Source: JAAYXS01 sp964550375 (GTDB lineage: Bacteria > Planctomycetota > Phycisphaerae > UBA1845 > Fen-1342). Taken from it: a DNA stretch of 64,000 bases. The notes beneath the pieces are model-generated. The model was given only the letters and a program-made list of their open reading frames with translations, was not told the DNA's origin and did no database searches. This document shows, in pieces, positions 12,047 through 21,147 of this stretch; position 1 is the first letter of the stretch; every line of letters starts with the position of its first letter. Location of the stretch: assembly GCA_964550375.1 (NCBI GenBank), contig CAZJYX010000001.1:186001-250000 (forward strand), in the 5' to 3' direction. Position numbers and translations under genes: made by a program.

Positions 12047-12430
12047 CTAGGCTTCGCTGATCATCTGGTCGTAGGCCGGGCCGTCCATGAGCTTGTCGAG
12101 CGGGCTGAGGTCGGCGCACTCGACCTTGATCATCCACCCTTCGTCGAAGGGGGCGTTGTTCAGCAGCTCGGGCTCGTCGGCCAGGCGCGGGTTCACGTCC
12201 TTCACAACGCCAGAGATGGCGCTGTAAGTCTCGGAGGTCGCCTTGACGGACTCGACCTCGCCGAACTGGCCGCCGCTGGTGATCGTCGCGCCGACGGCGG
12301 GCAGATCGACGTAGGTGATGTCAGTGAGCTCATCAGCGGCAAACTGCGTAATGCCGATGGTTACGACGTTGCCGTCCGCCTTGAACCATTCGTGTGTCTG
12401 TGAATACTTGCGATCGTTCGGAGCCGGCAT
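12047..12430 (-). CDS. gcvH: Glycine cleavage system H protein
   Basis: A 127-residue H protein, the lipoylated shuttle of the glycine cleavage system. The lipoylation Lys63 is in the canonical VESVKATSE loop, with GGQFGEVES before it and YSAISG after it. The start MPAPNDRKYSQTHEWF matches family N-termini and is preceded by a GGAG-containing ribosome-binding site. It lies upstream of gcvP and downstream of ftsY, all on the minus strand. I searched the 143-base upstream gap for a glycine riboswitch and saw none. Confidence 0.97.
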   Translation of the reverse strand: MPAPNDRKYSQTHEWFKADGNVVTIGITQFAADELTDITYVDLPAVGATITSGGQFGEVESVKATSETYSAISGVVKDVNPRLADEPELLNNAPFDEGWMIKVECADLSPLDKLMDGPAYDQMISEA

Positions 12431-12573
12431 GCCTTACCTCTCCTGCATGGCTCGGTGTCAGTCACCGCCGCGGTCAGTACGCGGCGCAGACCGGTAGTGT
12501 ACTTCGGCCCCGCAACAAGGCATAGGGGGGCGACCGCCGTGCCCGGCAATTCCGGCCGGCCGGAGCGGCGCGT

Positions 12574-13491
12574 TTAGTCCTCGGCGAACAGGGCCGCCGC
12601 GAACGTCTCCGGGTCAAAAGGCTCGATGGCGTCGATGGTCTCGCCCAGTCCGACGAACTTGACGGGAATGTCGAGCTGGTCGCGGATACCCACGACGATG
12701 CCACCCTTGGCGGAGCCGTCGAGCTTGGCGAGGAACAGGCCGGTCACATCCACGACGTCCGAGAATACCTTGGCCTGGTTAATCGCGTTTTGGCCGATGG
12801 TGGCGTCCAGGACGAGGATCACCTCGTGCGGGGCCTCCGGCAAGCGCTTCTGGACGACGCGGCGGATCTTGCCCAGCTCGCGCATGAGATGGTCCTGCGT
12901 GTGCAGCCGGCCGGCCGTGTCGATGACCAGCACATCGACCTTGCGGGCGATCGCCGCCTCGCAGGCGTCGAAGGCGACCGCGGCGGCATCGCTGTTGGGC
13001 TGGTGCTTGACTAGATCCGCGCCGACGCGCTCAGCCCAGATCGTGAGCTGCTCGATGGCCGCGGCCCGGAAAGTGTCGCACGCGGCCAGCAACACGGACT
13101 TACCCTGCTGCTTGAGGTAGTAGGCCAGCTTGGCAACGCTGGTGGTCTTGCCGGAGCCGTTGACGCCGACCACGAAGATGACGGTGGGCGGCGCGGGGGC
13201 GAAGCGGACGGCGCGGTCGCCGGGCTTCCAGGTGTCCGCGATGCGCGTTTTGAGGAACGGCAGGATTTCCTGGGCTTCCTTGATGCGGCCGGCTTTCCAG
13301 GCCGCGCGGATCTCGTCGTGCAGCGCAGTCACGGCGCGTGGCCCCATGTCGCCGGCGAGCATGGCATCTTCCAGCTCGTCGAGCAGTTGTTCATCGATCT
13401 TGCGGCCGACCGCCAGCACGGACCGCAGCCCGGAGACGATCTTCTCGCGCGTCTTACGGAGCCCTTTCTTGAACAGGTCGAATAGTCCCAT
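12574..13491 (-). CDS. ftsY: Signal recognition particle receptor FtsY
   Basis: A 305-residue SRP-receptor GTPase containing only the NG domains. The P-loop is GVNGSGKTT (around residue 108), followed by the DTFRAAA insert, DTAGRLHTQ, LDATIGQNA, AKLDGSAKGG and GLGE motifs. It docks SRP-ribosome complexes at the membrane for cotranslational insertion. The acidic A domain present in Escherichia coli FtsY is absent; the N-terminus MGLFDLFKKGLRKTREK is a short amphipathic, basic helix, as in many short FtsY proteins. The start ATG at 13491 is well placed for that helix. It lies 86 bases after nusB and 143 bases before gcvH. Confidence 0.97.
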   Translation of the reverse strand: MGLFDLFKKGLRKTREKIVSGLRSVLAVGRKIDEQLLDELEDAMLAGDMGPRAVTALHDEIRAAWKAGRIKEAQEILPFLKTRIADTWKPGDRAVRFAPAPPTVIFVVGVNGSGKTTSVAKLAYYLKQQGKSVLLAACDTFRAAAIEQLTIWAERVGADLVKHQPNSDAAAVAFDACEAAIARKVDVLVIDTAGRLHTQDHLMRELGKIRRVVQKRLPEAPHEVILVLDATIGQNAINQAKVFSDVVDVTGLFLAKLDGSAKGGIVVGIRDQLDIPVKFVGLGETIDAIEPFDPETFAAALFAED

Positions 13492-13577
13492 GGCATTCCT
13501 CTGGCCTTGATTCTCAGGTGAGCAAGCGCAACGGACAAGCGTCCGCGCGCGCCCCGCCGGTGCCGCGCGCCGGGCCG

Positions 13578-14081
13578 CTAGGGCGGGGCCGGCGGCGTGC
13601 CGATGCCGAGCCGCTGGCGATTGGCGTCCAGCACGGCATTCACGAAGCTGGTTGAATCCTCAGCGCCCAGCAGCCGAGCCAGCTCGATGGCTTCGTTAAT
13701 GATGACTTCCGGAGGCGTCTCGGGATGCTCCAATAGCTCGTGCAGACCGAGCCGCAGGATGTTGCGGTCCACCGGCGGCATCCGGGCGATGGACCAGTCC
13801 GGCACCGATTGCTCGAGCAACTCGTCGTAACGCGCCTGCCCCTGCCGCGTGCCCAGCGCCAGCTCGCGGGCAAAAGCCAGCGTGTCGGCGTCGGGCGCGC
13901 TCTCCAGTTCGAGATCGGCGTAGGCCAGCGGATCGTGCAGGAACGCGCTGAGCCGTTGCTCGAAGTCAGCCCCCAGCGCATCAAACAGGCACAGGGCCTG
14001 GACGGCCAGGACGCGTGCCTGTGACCGCTTCTTGAGTGTCATGGTAGTGCCGGTAGTGCGCTTATCTTCAGGGCGATTCAC
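13578..14081 (-). CDS. nusB: Transcription antitermination factor NusB
   Basis: A 167-residue all-helical NusB, which with NusE (S10) binds boxA RNA in rRNA antitermination. The signature N-terminal run RSQARVLAVQALCLFDALG and the C-terminal LRLGLHELLEHPETPPEVIINEAIELARLLGAEDSTSFVNAVLD block are diagnostic. The annotated start is a GTG overlapping the ribH stop (GTGA), giving translational coupling; an internal ATG at 14042 (MTLKKRSQAR) fits the family's usual N-terminus equally well and would give 154 residues. The ribH-nusB pairing is common in bacteria. Confidence 0.95.
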   Translation of the reverse strand: MNRPEDKRTTGTTMTLKKRSQARVLAVQALCLFDALGADFEQRLSAFLHDPLAYADLELESAPDADTLAFARELALGTRQGQARYDELLEQSVPDWSIARMPPVDRNILRLGLHELLEHPETPPEVIINEAIELARLLGAEDSTSFVNAVLDANRQRLGIGTPPAPP

Positions 14082-14557
14082 GGAACGGCCGGGGCAAGCT
14101 GCGGGAGCAGGTTGGCCATCTCGACCGCGGCGAGAGCGGCGTCGGCGCCCTTGTTGCCGGCCTTGGTGCCGGCCCGGTCAATGGCCTGTTCGAGCGAGTC
14201 AGCCGTGATGATCCCGAAAGTCACTGGCACGCCGGTCGCCAGCGTGACCTGGGCAATGCCCTTGGCGACTTCAGCGGCAACATACTCGAAGTGCGGCGTT
14301 TGGCCGCGAATGACGCAGCCGAGGCAGATGACGGCCTGGTAACGACCGGAGCCGGCCAGGCGCTGGGCCGCCAGCGGGATCTCCCACGAACCGGGTACCC
14401 AGACCTGGGTGAGGTTCTCACGCGCAGCGCCGTGACGCACCAGGGCGTCGATCGCCCCACCCAGCAGCCGCGAGGTAATGAACTCGTTCCAGCGGGCCAC
14501 AACCAGGGCGAAACGATGCGGCCCGGCATCCAGCTTGGCGGAAATCATTTCGGTCAT
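14078..14557 (-). CDS. ribH: 6,7-dimethyl-8-ribityllumazine synthase
   Basis: A 159-residue lumazine synthase, the penultimate enzyme of riboflavin synthesis, condensing 5-amino-6-ribitylaminouracil with dihydroxybutanone phosphate; the family forms pentamers or 60-mers. Motifs include VVARWNEFITSRLLGGA near the N-terminus, WVPGSWEIPLAAQRLA, CLGCVIRGQTPHFEYVA and VPVTFGIIT. The catalytic-type His lies in TPHFEYVA. The start is the ATG at 14557. It overlaps nusB by four bases. Other rib genes are not present. Confidence 0.97.
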   Translation of the reverse strand: MTEMISAKLDAGPHRFALVVARWNEFITSRLLGGAIDALVRHGAARENLTQVWVPGSWEIPLAAQRLAGSGRYQAVICLGCVIRGQTPHFEYVAAEVAKGIAQVTLATGVPVTFGIITADSLEQAIDRAGTKAGNKGADAALAAVEMANLLPQLAPAVP

Positions 14558-14712
14558 TGGACTTACTCGAACAGGTCAGCAGGATTCCATTGGGTAGTCT
14601 AGCGTCCGGCCAGGCGCCAGGCAAATGCGGCCGCCGCTCTCCCGCCCAGGCCGGCGCGCAGCTACCATGGTAGGGTCGGCGGGGCTTCTTGGCCCGGTGT
14701 ACCGGAGGCGGC

Positions 14713-15531
14713 GTGACGCGGCCCACAGTTAAGCCAGATCGGATCTTACGGCGGCCATCCCGGTGGTGGTGGCTGGCGGGTGCTGTGCTGCTCTGCGGCG
14801 TGGCGGCCGGCGTGGCGTGGGAGGTCCTCGGCGGCCCCAAGACACGCCTGCCCGAGTTGATGCTGCGCTCTGAAGACCCGAGCCGACGGAAGTGGGGTGC
14901 CTGGGAGACGACGAGCGACCAGGGGTTCGCGTATATCGCCGACCGGCTGGCGGAAGGCAGCGAGGCGGTCGCCGACGTGCGCGAGGCCTTCGTGTATACG
15001 CTCGGGCAACACGAGCAAGCCAGGTACTTCGACCTTGTGGCCGATTTGGCACTGGCCGACCCGAGCGGCTACGTGCGACAGGCCGCCTGGCTGGCGGCCG
15101 CGCGGATTGACCCGCATAGGTTCACTGCCTGGGTGGCCGCCGCCTCGCCCGGCGCAGCGCCCTGGGACGAGCTAGGGCGCGCCAACGGCTGCCTGGAGGC
15201 GGGCGACGTGAGCGGGGTGCCCGTGCTCTTCCGCTGGGCGCGCGAGGGCGACACTGACCAACAGCGCGTGGCCTTCCGGGCCCTGTACACGCGCCTCATG
15301 CCATTGCTGGTGGCGGCCGGGCGCTGGCCGGCGGACGTCGTGCTGGGCGAGATTGAGCCGTGGCCGGCGGCCCTTCTGGATGAGGTTGAGCGGCGCTGCG
15401 CCACATTGGACTTGCAGTCAATCGCCGATGACACGCGCCCGCACCTGGCGGCCGCCCAACTCGTGACGCGCAACACCCGCCGCGTGACCAGCGCCCGGGA
15501 GTGGATCGCGACCGTGCTGTGGTGGTTCTGA
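14713..15531 (+). CDS. Membrane-anchored HEAT-like helical protein
   Basis: A 272-residue protein with a single N-terminal transmembrane helix (about residues 15-35: WWWLAGAVLLCGVAAGVAW) and a long helical periplasmic or exported domain. The body contains Ala/Arg-rich alternating helices (DPSGYVRQAAWLAAARIDP) reminiscent of HEAT or PBS-lyase repeats, though the repeats are degenerate. The start chosen is the GTG at 14713, preceded by CCGGAGGCG; upstream frame extension lacks a good ribosome-binding site. It is divergent from ribH. The function is unknown; scaffolding or protein-protein contact is only a guess from fold. Confidence 0.7.
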   Translation: MTRPTVKPDRILRRPSRWWWLAGAVLLCGVAAGVAWEVLGGPKTRLPELMLRSEDPSRRKWGAWETTSDQGFAYIADRLAEGSEAVADVREAFVYTLGQHEQARYFDLVADLALADPSGYVRQAAWLAAARIDPHRFTAWVAAASPGAAPWDELGRANGCLEAGDVSGVPVLFRWAREGDTDQQRVAFRALYTRLMPLLVAAGRWPADVVLGEIEPWPAALLDEVERRCATLDLQSIADDTRPHLAAAQLVTRNTRRVTSAREWIATVLWWF

Positions 15532-15589
15532 CGCGTTTCGCGACCGCGTAAGTCGTCAGATCAAGGCCGGCGGCACCAGCGGCCGGCGG

Positions 15590-16660
15590 CTAAACGCGCC
15601 CCAGCCGTTCCAGTACGCCGCGCACCAGAATCGGCCAGGCCACCGTTGCGTCGGCGTACACCTCCGCATACCGGCCGCCGGCACTCTTGGGCATGAACTT
15701 GCCCCAGGAGATGCCTTCGGAATACGTGCAGCCGCTCAGGCCGCCCCAATGCGCCGGCTCCGGACAGATGCGAATGCCATAGCGAAAACGGACCAGCCCG
15801 CCGACTTCGCCGTTGGTGTGGCGGTGTACGATCTCGGCCACCGGGCCGATCTGCTGGGCCCAGTTGCGCGGCACGCCGCCGCCGATCGTGAGTATCCCAA
15901 GCCGCTCAGCCTGCACGACCCGGGCGAAGTAGTCTTCGATGTCGCGCAGCGGATCGATCCTGACGCCGGGAACACCAGCCCGGCGGCACAGCAGATTGTG
16001 CAGATAGATGTCTATGCCCAGCTCACTGTCGGTATATGCCGGCACGTAGATGGGCACCCCGTGTGCGGCGGCGGACTGCAGGATGCCGCGGTCCGGGCCC
16101 TGGGCCCGCAGATACTCACCGAGGCGCTGGTGCAACTCCCAGGTTCCAAGGGCCTGGTCAGTGGGTATCTGCTTGAGGACCGCGCGGATGAGCTTCTCGG
16201 CCGCGACGAGGTTCTGCTCCAACTCGAGGGTGTCGTACACGCGGGCGTAGCCGGCCTCGTAGAGCTGCTCGTCGGTCCAGCGGTCATCGTGCCGGAAGTG
16301 CGTGTGCCCGGACTGCTCCACCAGGCCGTGACACATCAAGGCGCCGGTGCTGACAATGGCGTTGACCATGCCCTGGTCGATCATCTCCGTGATGACCAGG
16401 CCCATCTTGGCCATCGTCATCGCCCCGGAGAGCGTCATGACGACGAAGCACTTCTCGTCACTCGCCATCTCGTGCAGGATGCTGGCGGCCTCCCCCAGGG
16501 ACCGGCCGGAGAACGCGGTGCGCGACATCTGGTCGAGCATCTGCGAAAACGTGCCGGCCTGTCGCACATCCAGCGGCTCCAGGGGCTGTAGTGCATCATT
16601 CCAGCCTTCGCGCAGTTGCTGCGCCGGACGAACCGCTGCCTTCTTCCGCTTTTCAGCCAT
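15590..16660 (-). CDS. Deoxyhypusine synthase-like enzyme
   Basis: A 356-residue member of the deoxyhypusine synthase family. Eukaryotic and archaeal members transfer aminobutyl from spermidine to a Lys of eIF5A; bacterial members are often homospermidine synthase-like or of unknown substrate. Visible motifs are VVMTLSGAMTMAKMG, NAIVSTGALMCHGLVE, GVPIYVPAYTDSELG, LTIGGGVPRNW and, near the C-terminus, SGCTYSEGISWGKF, where the Lys corresponds to the active-site Lys. The start is the ATG at 16660 (MAEKRKKAA) with GGGAG upstream. No eIF5A or polyamine gene is in the window, so the substrate cannot be inferred from context. Confidence 0.88.
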   Translation of the reverse strand: MAEKRKKAAVRPAQQLREGWNDALQPLEPLDVRQAGTFSQMLDQMSRTAFSGRSLGEAASILHEMASDEKCFVVMTLSGAMTMAKMGLVITEMIDQGMVNAIVSTGALMCHGLVEQSGHTHFRHDDRWTDEQLYEAGYARVYDTLELEQNLVAAEKLIRAVLKQIPTDQALGTWELHQRLGEYLRAQGPDRGILQSAAAHGVPIYVPAYTDSELGIDIYLHNLLCRRAGVPGVRIDPLRDIEDYFARVVQAERLGILTIGGGVPRNWAQQIGPVAEIVHRHTNGEVGGLVRFRYGIRICPEPAHWGGLSGCTYSEGISWGKFMPKSAGGRYAEVYADATVAWPILVRGVLERLGRV

Positions 16661-16789
16661 GCCCAAGCTCTCCCACACTTACAAGACAGCCCGCGCCAGC
16701 GGGGCAACTCGTCACCTTACGGCCGCACGCGCGCAAGTCAAGCGTGACGCCGGGCCGCAGGCGCCGCGCGGCACGTGCGTGCTCCGATC

Positions 16790-18085
16790 ATGGCGACCCG
16801 ATATGATCCGGGCGTGACCCAACCCGTGCTTCCAGACCTGGTCGACGTGGCAATTGTCGGCGGCGGGGCCGCCGGACTGGCAACGGCTATCTTCGCCGCG
16901 CGCCGCTCGGTCGGCCGAAGTATCGTCATTCTGGACGGCGCGCGGCGGCTGGGGGCGAAGATCCTCGTTGCGGGCGGCGGGCGCTGCAACGTAACCAATC
17001 GAGTGGTTTCGGCGGCTGACTACTGCGGCGGCAGTTTGCACAGGATCGCGCGCGTGCTGGCGGCCTTCCCGGTGCCGCGGACGGTCGCGTTCTTCCAGGA
17101 GCTGGGCGTCGAGCTCCATGAGGAGGCAGGCGGCAAGCTGTTCCCGACCACCAACAAAGCCCGGACCGTACTGGACGCGCTGCTGGCCGAGGTGGAGCGT
17201 TGCGGCGTGCGGATCCTCACCGAGCAGCGCGTAACGACCGTCGAGCCGCGCGACGACGGCTTCCGCATTGTGACGGCGACATTGACGCTGCACGCCCGGC
17301 GGGTGGTCCTGGCCACGGGCGGCTGCGCGTTGCCAAAGACCGGCAGTGACGGGGCGGGTTACGCGCTGGCGGAGCGTCTGGGACATGCGCTTGTCCCGCC
17401 CACGCCGGCGCTGGTGCCGCTGGTATTGGCGGGCGATTCCCACAGGTCGCTCTCCGGAATAGCACAGGACGTTGAGTTGACGGTACGTGCCGCCGGCGCG
17501 AAGGCCGTGCGGGTGCGCGGTGCACTGCTCTGGACGCACTTCGGCGTCAGCGGGCCGGCGGTGCTGGACGCCTCCCGGCACTGGCTGCGCGCCCGGCTGG
17601 CCGGGCAGGCGGTGGATCTGGCGGTGAGCTTTCTGCCCGGCGCGGATCTCGCCGGCGCCGAACAGCGCTTGCTCGAACTGGCCGCGGCGCACCCGAAGGC
17701 CCAGGTACACAGCGCCCTGGCGCGCCTGGTGCCGGCGCGGGTGGCGGGGGCGTTGCTGCATGAACTCGGGCTCGACGGGGCGTTGCCGCTGGCGCACTTC
17801 CCCAAGCCGCAGCGCCGCCGACTTGTGCAAGCGCTGGCGGCGTGGCCGCTGCCGGTGCGTGATAGTCGCGGCTACCAGCACGCCGAGGTGACGGCCGGCG
17901 GTGTGCCACTGAACGAGGTCGATCCCGGCAGCATGGTCTCGCGCAAGTGCCCGGGACTCCACCTGGTCGGCGAGATTCTCGATGTGGACGGGCGCATCGG
18001 CGGCTTCAACTTCCAGTGGGCCTGGGCCAGTGCGTGGGTAGCCGGCAGCTTCTTGGGCCGGCCGGCCAGCCCGGACAGCGGCTAG
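16790..18085 (+). CDS. HI0933-like NAD(P)/FAD-dependent flavoprotein
   Basis: A 431-residue flavoprotein of the HI0933/YhiN family. It opens with an FAD-binding Rossmann motif VAIVGGGAAGLATAIFA, then LGAKILVAGGGRCNVTN, the FAD-family signature ELHEEAGGKLFP, VVLATGGCALPKTGSDGAGY, and ends with LHLVGEILDVDGRIGGFNFQWAWASAW, all characteristic. The enzymatic function of the family is poorly defined; some members are called aminoacetone oxidase-like. The start is uncertain: ATG at 16790 is listed, GTG at 16775 and GTG at 16814 are possible. It is divergent from the deoxyhypusine synthase-like gene, with about 130 bases between. Confidence 0.93.
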   Translation: MATRYDPGVTQPVLPDLVDVAIVGGGAAGLATAIFAARRSVGRSIVILDGARRLGAKILVAGGGRCNVTNRVVSAADYCGGSLHRIARVLAAFPVPRTVAFFQELGVELHEEAGGKLFPTTNKARTVLDALLAEVERCGVRILTEQRVTTVEPRDDGFRIVTATLTLHARRVVLATGGCALPKTGSDGAGYALAERLGHALVPPTPALVPLVLAGDSHRSLSGIAQDVELTVRAAGAKAVRVRGALLWTHFGVSGPAVLDASRHWLRARLAGQAVDLAVSFLPGADLAGAEQRLLELAAAHPKAQVHSALARLVPARVAGALLHELGLDGALPLAHFPKPQRRRLVQALAAWPLPVRDSRGYQHAEVTAGGVPLNEVDPGSMVSRKCPGLHLVGEILDVDGRIGGFNFQWAWASAWVAGSFLGRPASPDSG

Positions 18086-18183
18086 TCGCGCATGTGGCCT
18101 TGGGCCGCGCGGCCGGTTAGCCTGAACCGGGGCCAGGCGAACCGTACGCGCAGCAGACGTGTAGGGGCAAAGAGAGAGCAGCT

Positions 18184-20241
18184 ATGAGCAAGCGGTCGTG
18201 GTGGCGGGGGACTTGGTGGGTGTTCGCCGTAGTATGCATGACGTTGGGCGGTCCGGGCTGTCATGCCAGGACGGCGCCGGGTCAGCGGCCCGGGCCCTGT
18301 GCCGGGCCGGCCCTGCCGCCCGCGCACAGCGGCGGGCCGCTGCCTGGTCAGCGGGAACCGGTTGCCGCGCCAGCGGGTCCGCAGACCGGAGCCAACCTGA
18401 GCATTCTCAGCGTGCAGATCGTCGACGCCAACGGAGTGGCGCTGCTGCCCGTGGCCGGCAAGAACTTCTGGGTGCGCGTCGACTACCGCTACCGCGACCC
18501 GGTTGCGAGTCCCTTCACGATCCGACGCGCGGTGAACGGCTGGTCTCATTCGGCCAGGGTGGACTTGGGTGGCGGCCAGCGCGGCGAAACGTATTGGTGG
18601 CACAACTGGGGTGTGTGGCTGATGCACCACGGCGGGACTTACAGCCTCACCGTCACGTTGGACGCGGATGATGACATCGTTGAGACGGACGAGTCCGACA
18701 ATGCACTCACGATCACGTTTGACGTCATGGGCGACGTGACGGCCGAATGGGCGCTGGTGCAGGCGGAGTCGGGGCGGGCCCTGCTCGGAGACGGGACGGA
18801 CGTCATCGTGGGGACCATGGATGACGCGTTCGACTTCCTGCACCCGTGGTTTGACGGCGAGGACTCACGCGGTCGGCCGCGGCTGGTAGCGGCGGCGCAG
18901 AACGCGCTGGGCATCGACGGCAGCCCGCTCAACACCGACCACGCGACCGCACTGATGGGTATCGTGCTGGCGAAGGGCCTGAACAGCGGCGACCTGACCG
19001 GGTTGGCGCCGGACGCACGGTACGTGACGGCGGAGTTCATCAACCGGGCGGGCATGTCAGACTTGCCGGTGCCACACGTGCTGGATGCGGCGGGATTCCT
19101 GGTCGCGCACGGGGCCGAGGTCATCAACATGAGCTGGTCGTGGTGGTTCGGGTCGGAGACGCAGTGTTACACCGGCGAAACGGTGGTGACCAACCTGATG
19201 GCCGACTACCTGGCGTACGGACGGAACATCGTTTGTGTGGCCGGTGTCAATCAACTGCCGGAGCACGCGCACCCCACGGCGCCCGGCTCGTCACGGAACA
19301 TCATCACGGTGGGCGGGTTGCAGGACGACCTGCTGCACGTCTGGGAGCAGCAGAATCACGGGCCCACGCTGGACGGGCGCGCCAAGCCGGATGTGCTCGG
19401 CAACGACGCGGAGCGGGCGGTTGCCACACACGCCGGCTGGCGCCGGGGCATGCCGGCGGCCGAGGGCTACGTCGGCACGAGTTTCGCCGCTCCGTTCGTG
19501 ACCGGTGCGGCGGCCCAACTGCTCGATTACGGCAAGCGCAACGGGCAGAGCACTGACCACCGCGTGATCAAGGCCATCATCATGAACTCGGCCGGCAAAG
19601 CGCGCGCTGCCGACGGCGCGGCCTGGTCGCACAGCGCCACGCAACCACTTGATGACCAGCAAGGAACTGGTGTAATCAGCCTGGTGCGCATGTACGAGAT
19701 GTACTCGGCCGGTGCGCAGCGTCCCGTCGAGGCCGCCGTGCCGGGCTACGCTTTCGGGGAGGTGAGCGGAGTCGCGAACCAGAGCGACCCGCGCGGGTGC
19801 GTGTGCTACCGGCTGGGGCGGCTCGAAACGGGCGGGGCCACGCTCTCGGCCACGCTGGTTTGGGATCGGCATACGTTCTGGCACGACGCCAATGGCAACG
19901 GCCTGATCGACGCCGCGGACTCCTTCTACACCAGCCCCACGGACTGTCAGGACAACCTGGACCTGGTGCTCTATCGCGACGGGGTGGTGTTAGCCGCTTC
20001 GCGGAGCCTCGTTGATACGGTTGAGCATATCTACGTGCCGGCCGCGCCGGCGGGCCGGTATGAGCTGTGCGTCGAGCGCTTGGCGGTGGCCGGGTCCGGC
20101 CCGGGCGAGGAATACGCGCTGGCTTGGCACGCGGACGGCGAATGGACGGCCCTGCCAAGCGGCGATCTTAACGACGATGGCAGCTTGGATGCGTCTGACG
20201 CTGACGCCTTCGCGCAGCGCCTGCTGAACACGGCGCCGTAG
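18184..20241 (+). CDS. Secreted subtilase (S8) with CARDB-like and dockerin-like segments
   Basis: A 685-residue exported serine protease. The N-terminal signal region (residues 1-28) ends in GGPGC, an imperfect lipobox, so a lipoprotein is possible. Residues about 68-180 form a CARDB-like beta-sandwich (NLSILSVQIVDANG ... DIVETDESDNALTITF). The S8 domain carries Asp213 (MDDAFDFLHP), His253 (TDHATALMGI) and Ser433 (GTSFAAPFVTGAAA), a complete triad although the usual D-T-G is D-D-A. A beta-rich domain with a calcium-like DANGNGLIDAAD follows (about 565-575), and the C-terminus has one dockerin-like motif, GDLNDDGSLDASDADAF. Upstream GAGAG acts as ribosome-binding site. Protein targets are unknown. 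Confidence 0.9.
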   Translation: MSKRSWWRGTWWVFAVVCMTLGGPGCHARTAPGQRPGPCAGPALPPAHSGGPLPGQREPVAAPAGPQTGANLSILSVQIVDANGVALLPVAGKNFWVRVDYRYRDPVASPFTIRRAVNGWSHSARVDLGGGQRGETYWWHNWGVWLMHHGGTYSLTVTLDADDDIVETDESDNALTITFDVMGDVTAEWALVQAESGRALLGDGTDVIVGTMDDAFDFLHPWFDGEDSRGRPRLVAAAQNALGIDGSPLNTDHATALMGIVLAKGLNSGDLTGLAPDARYVTAEFINRAGMSDLPVPHVLDAAGFLVAHGAEVINMSWSWWFGSETQCYTGETVVTNLMADYLAYGRNIVCVAGVNQLPEHAHPTAPGSSRNIITVGGLQDDLLHVWEQQNHGPTLDGRAKPDVLGNDAERAVATHAGWRRGMPAAEGYVGTSFAAPFVTGAAAQLLDYGKRNGQSTDHRVIKAIIMNSAGKARAADGAAWSHSATQPLDDQQGTGVISLVRMYEMYSAGAQRPVEAAVPGYAFGEVSGVANQSDPRGCVCYRLGRLETGGATLSATLVWDRHTFWHDANGNGLIDAADSFYTSPTDCQDNLDLVLYRDGVVLAASRSLVDTVEHIYVPAAPAGRYELCVERLAVAGSGPGEEYALAWHADGEWTALPSGDLNDDGSLDASDADAFAQRLLNTAP

Positions 20242-20346
20242 CACCGGGCGCGCCGGCCGGCCCAGGCTTGTCATGCCCAGGCGCGGGCATTACCCTCCGG
20301 GGCGCTGCTCGGACGCGGCGCAGGAATTCCACCAGGAGGAGTGCTC

Positions 20347-21120
20347 ATGCCCAGACGAGAACGCGCTTTCACCCTCATCGAATTATTGGTCGTCATCGCG
20401 ATCGTGTCGCTGCTGGTTGCCGTGCTGCTGCCGGCACTGGCGGGGGCGCGGGGACAGGCCAGGCAGACGGGCTGCGCGTCCAACCTCCGGCAACTCGGGC
20501 TGGCGCTGCAGATGTATGGCGACACCAATGGCAACTGGCTGCCCAGTTGGTCGATGTGGCACGTGTGGGGGTGGTACGGCACGGACCTGGACGGCACGCG
20601 CGGGGATGATCCCGGGCCGGCCTGGAGCGAATGGTTGAAGCTGGAGGGGGTGCTGCCGGCCATCAACATCTACCAGTGTCCCGAGTTCCCGAGCAGTGTA
20701 CCGGTCAGCTACTTCATCACGGCCTACGCCGCCTGGGAGCGTGACGAGCGCCGCAGCACGCAGCTCACCCGGCTGCGCTACCCGGCCGAGTTCGTGCTCA
20801 GCGGGGACTGCACCAATCCGATGTTCTACGCGCCGCCGTTCGGCACGAACACGGAGTTGCAGATCGACGACGCCGACATGGACAACGCCACGCAGCCTTG
20901 CCTGAACATTGACCTGGACAACATGCCGGATCCGCACTCGGGCGCACCGGTCGCCTGGCTGAATCCCATGCATGGGCGGCGTCGGAACAACGTGCTGTTC
21001 GCCGATGGGCACGTGCTGACGGCGGGGCGCTTTGTGCGGCACAGCATGACGTTGGACACGGAGCAGCGCGGCATCGCCTGGGGCGAGCTCGATTTGGAGG
21101 ACGCGGGTGCCGCTAAGTAG
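20347..21120 (+). CDS. DUF1559-like type II pseudopilin
   Basis: A 257-residue prepilin-like protein. After the short basic leader MPRRERA the prepilin cleavage/methylation motif FTLIELLVVIAI starts a hydrophobic helix; the mature domain carries SNLRQLGLALQMYGDTNGNWLP and a C-terminal NNVLFADGHV motif. The FADGH box is typical of the very large DUF1559/H-X9-DG pseudopilin families of Planctomycetota. The start is the ATG at 20347, six bases after a strong AGGAGGA; a GTG at 20341 is less likely. It follows the subtilase gene by about 100 bases. Assembly machinery is not in the window. Confidence 0.93.
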   Translation: MPRRERAFTLIELLVVIAIVSLLVAVLLPALAGARGQARQTGCASNLRQLGLALQMYGDTNGNWLPSWSMWHVWGWYGTDLDGTRGDDPGPAWSEWLKLEGVLPAINIYQCPEFPSSVPVSYFITAYAAWERDERRSTQLTRLRYPAEFVLSGDCTNPMFYAPPFGTNTELQIDDADMDNATQPCLNIDLDNMPDPHSGAPVAWLNPMHGRRRNNVLFADGHVLTAGRFVRHSMTLDTEQRGIAWGELDLEDAGAAK

Positions 21121-21147
21121 CAGCGGGTAGCGCCGGAGCGCGATGGG

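Noticed and set aside
12431..12573. Glycine riboswitch upstream of gcvH
   Set aside because: No characteristic aptamer sequence or paired elements were visible on the minus strand.
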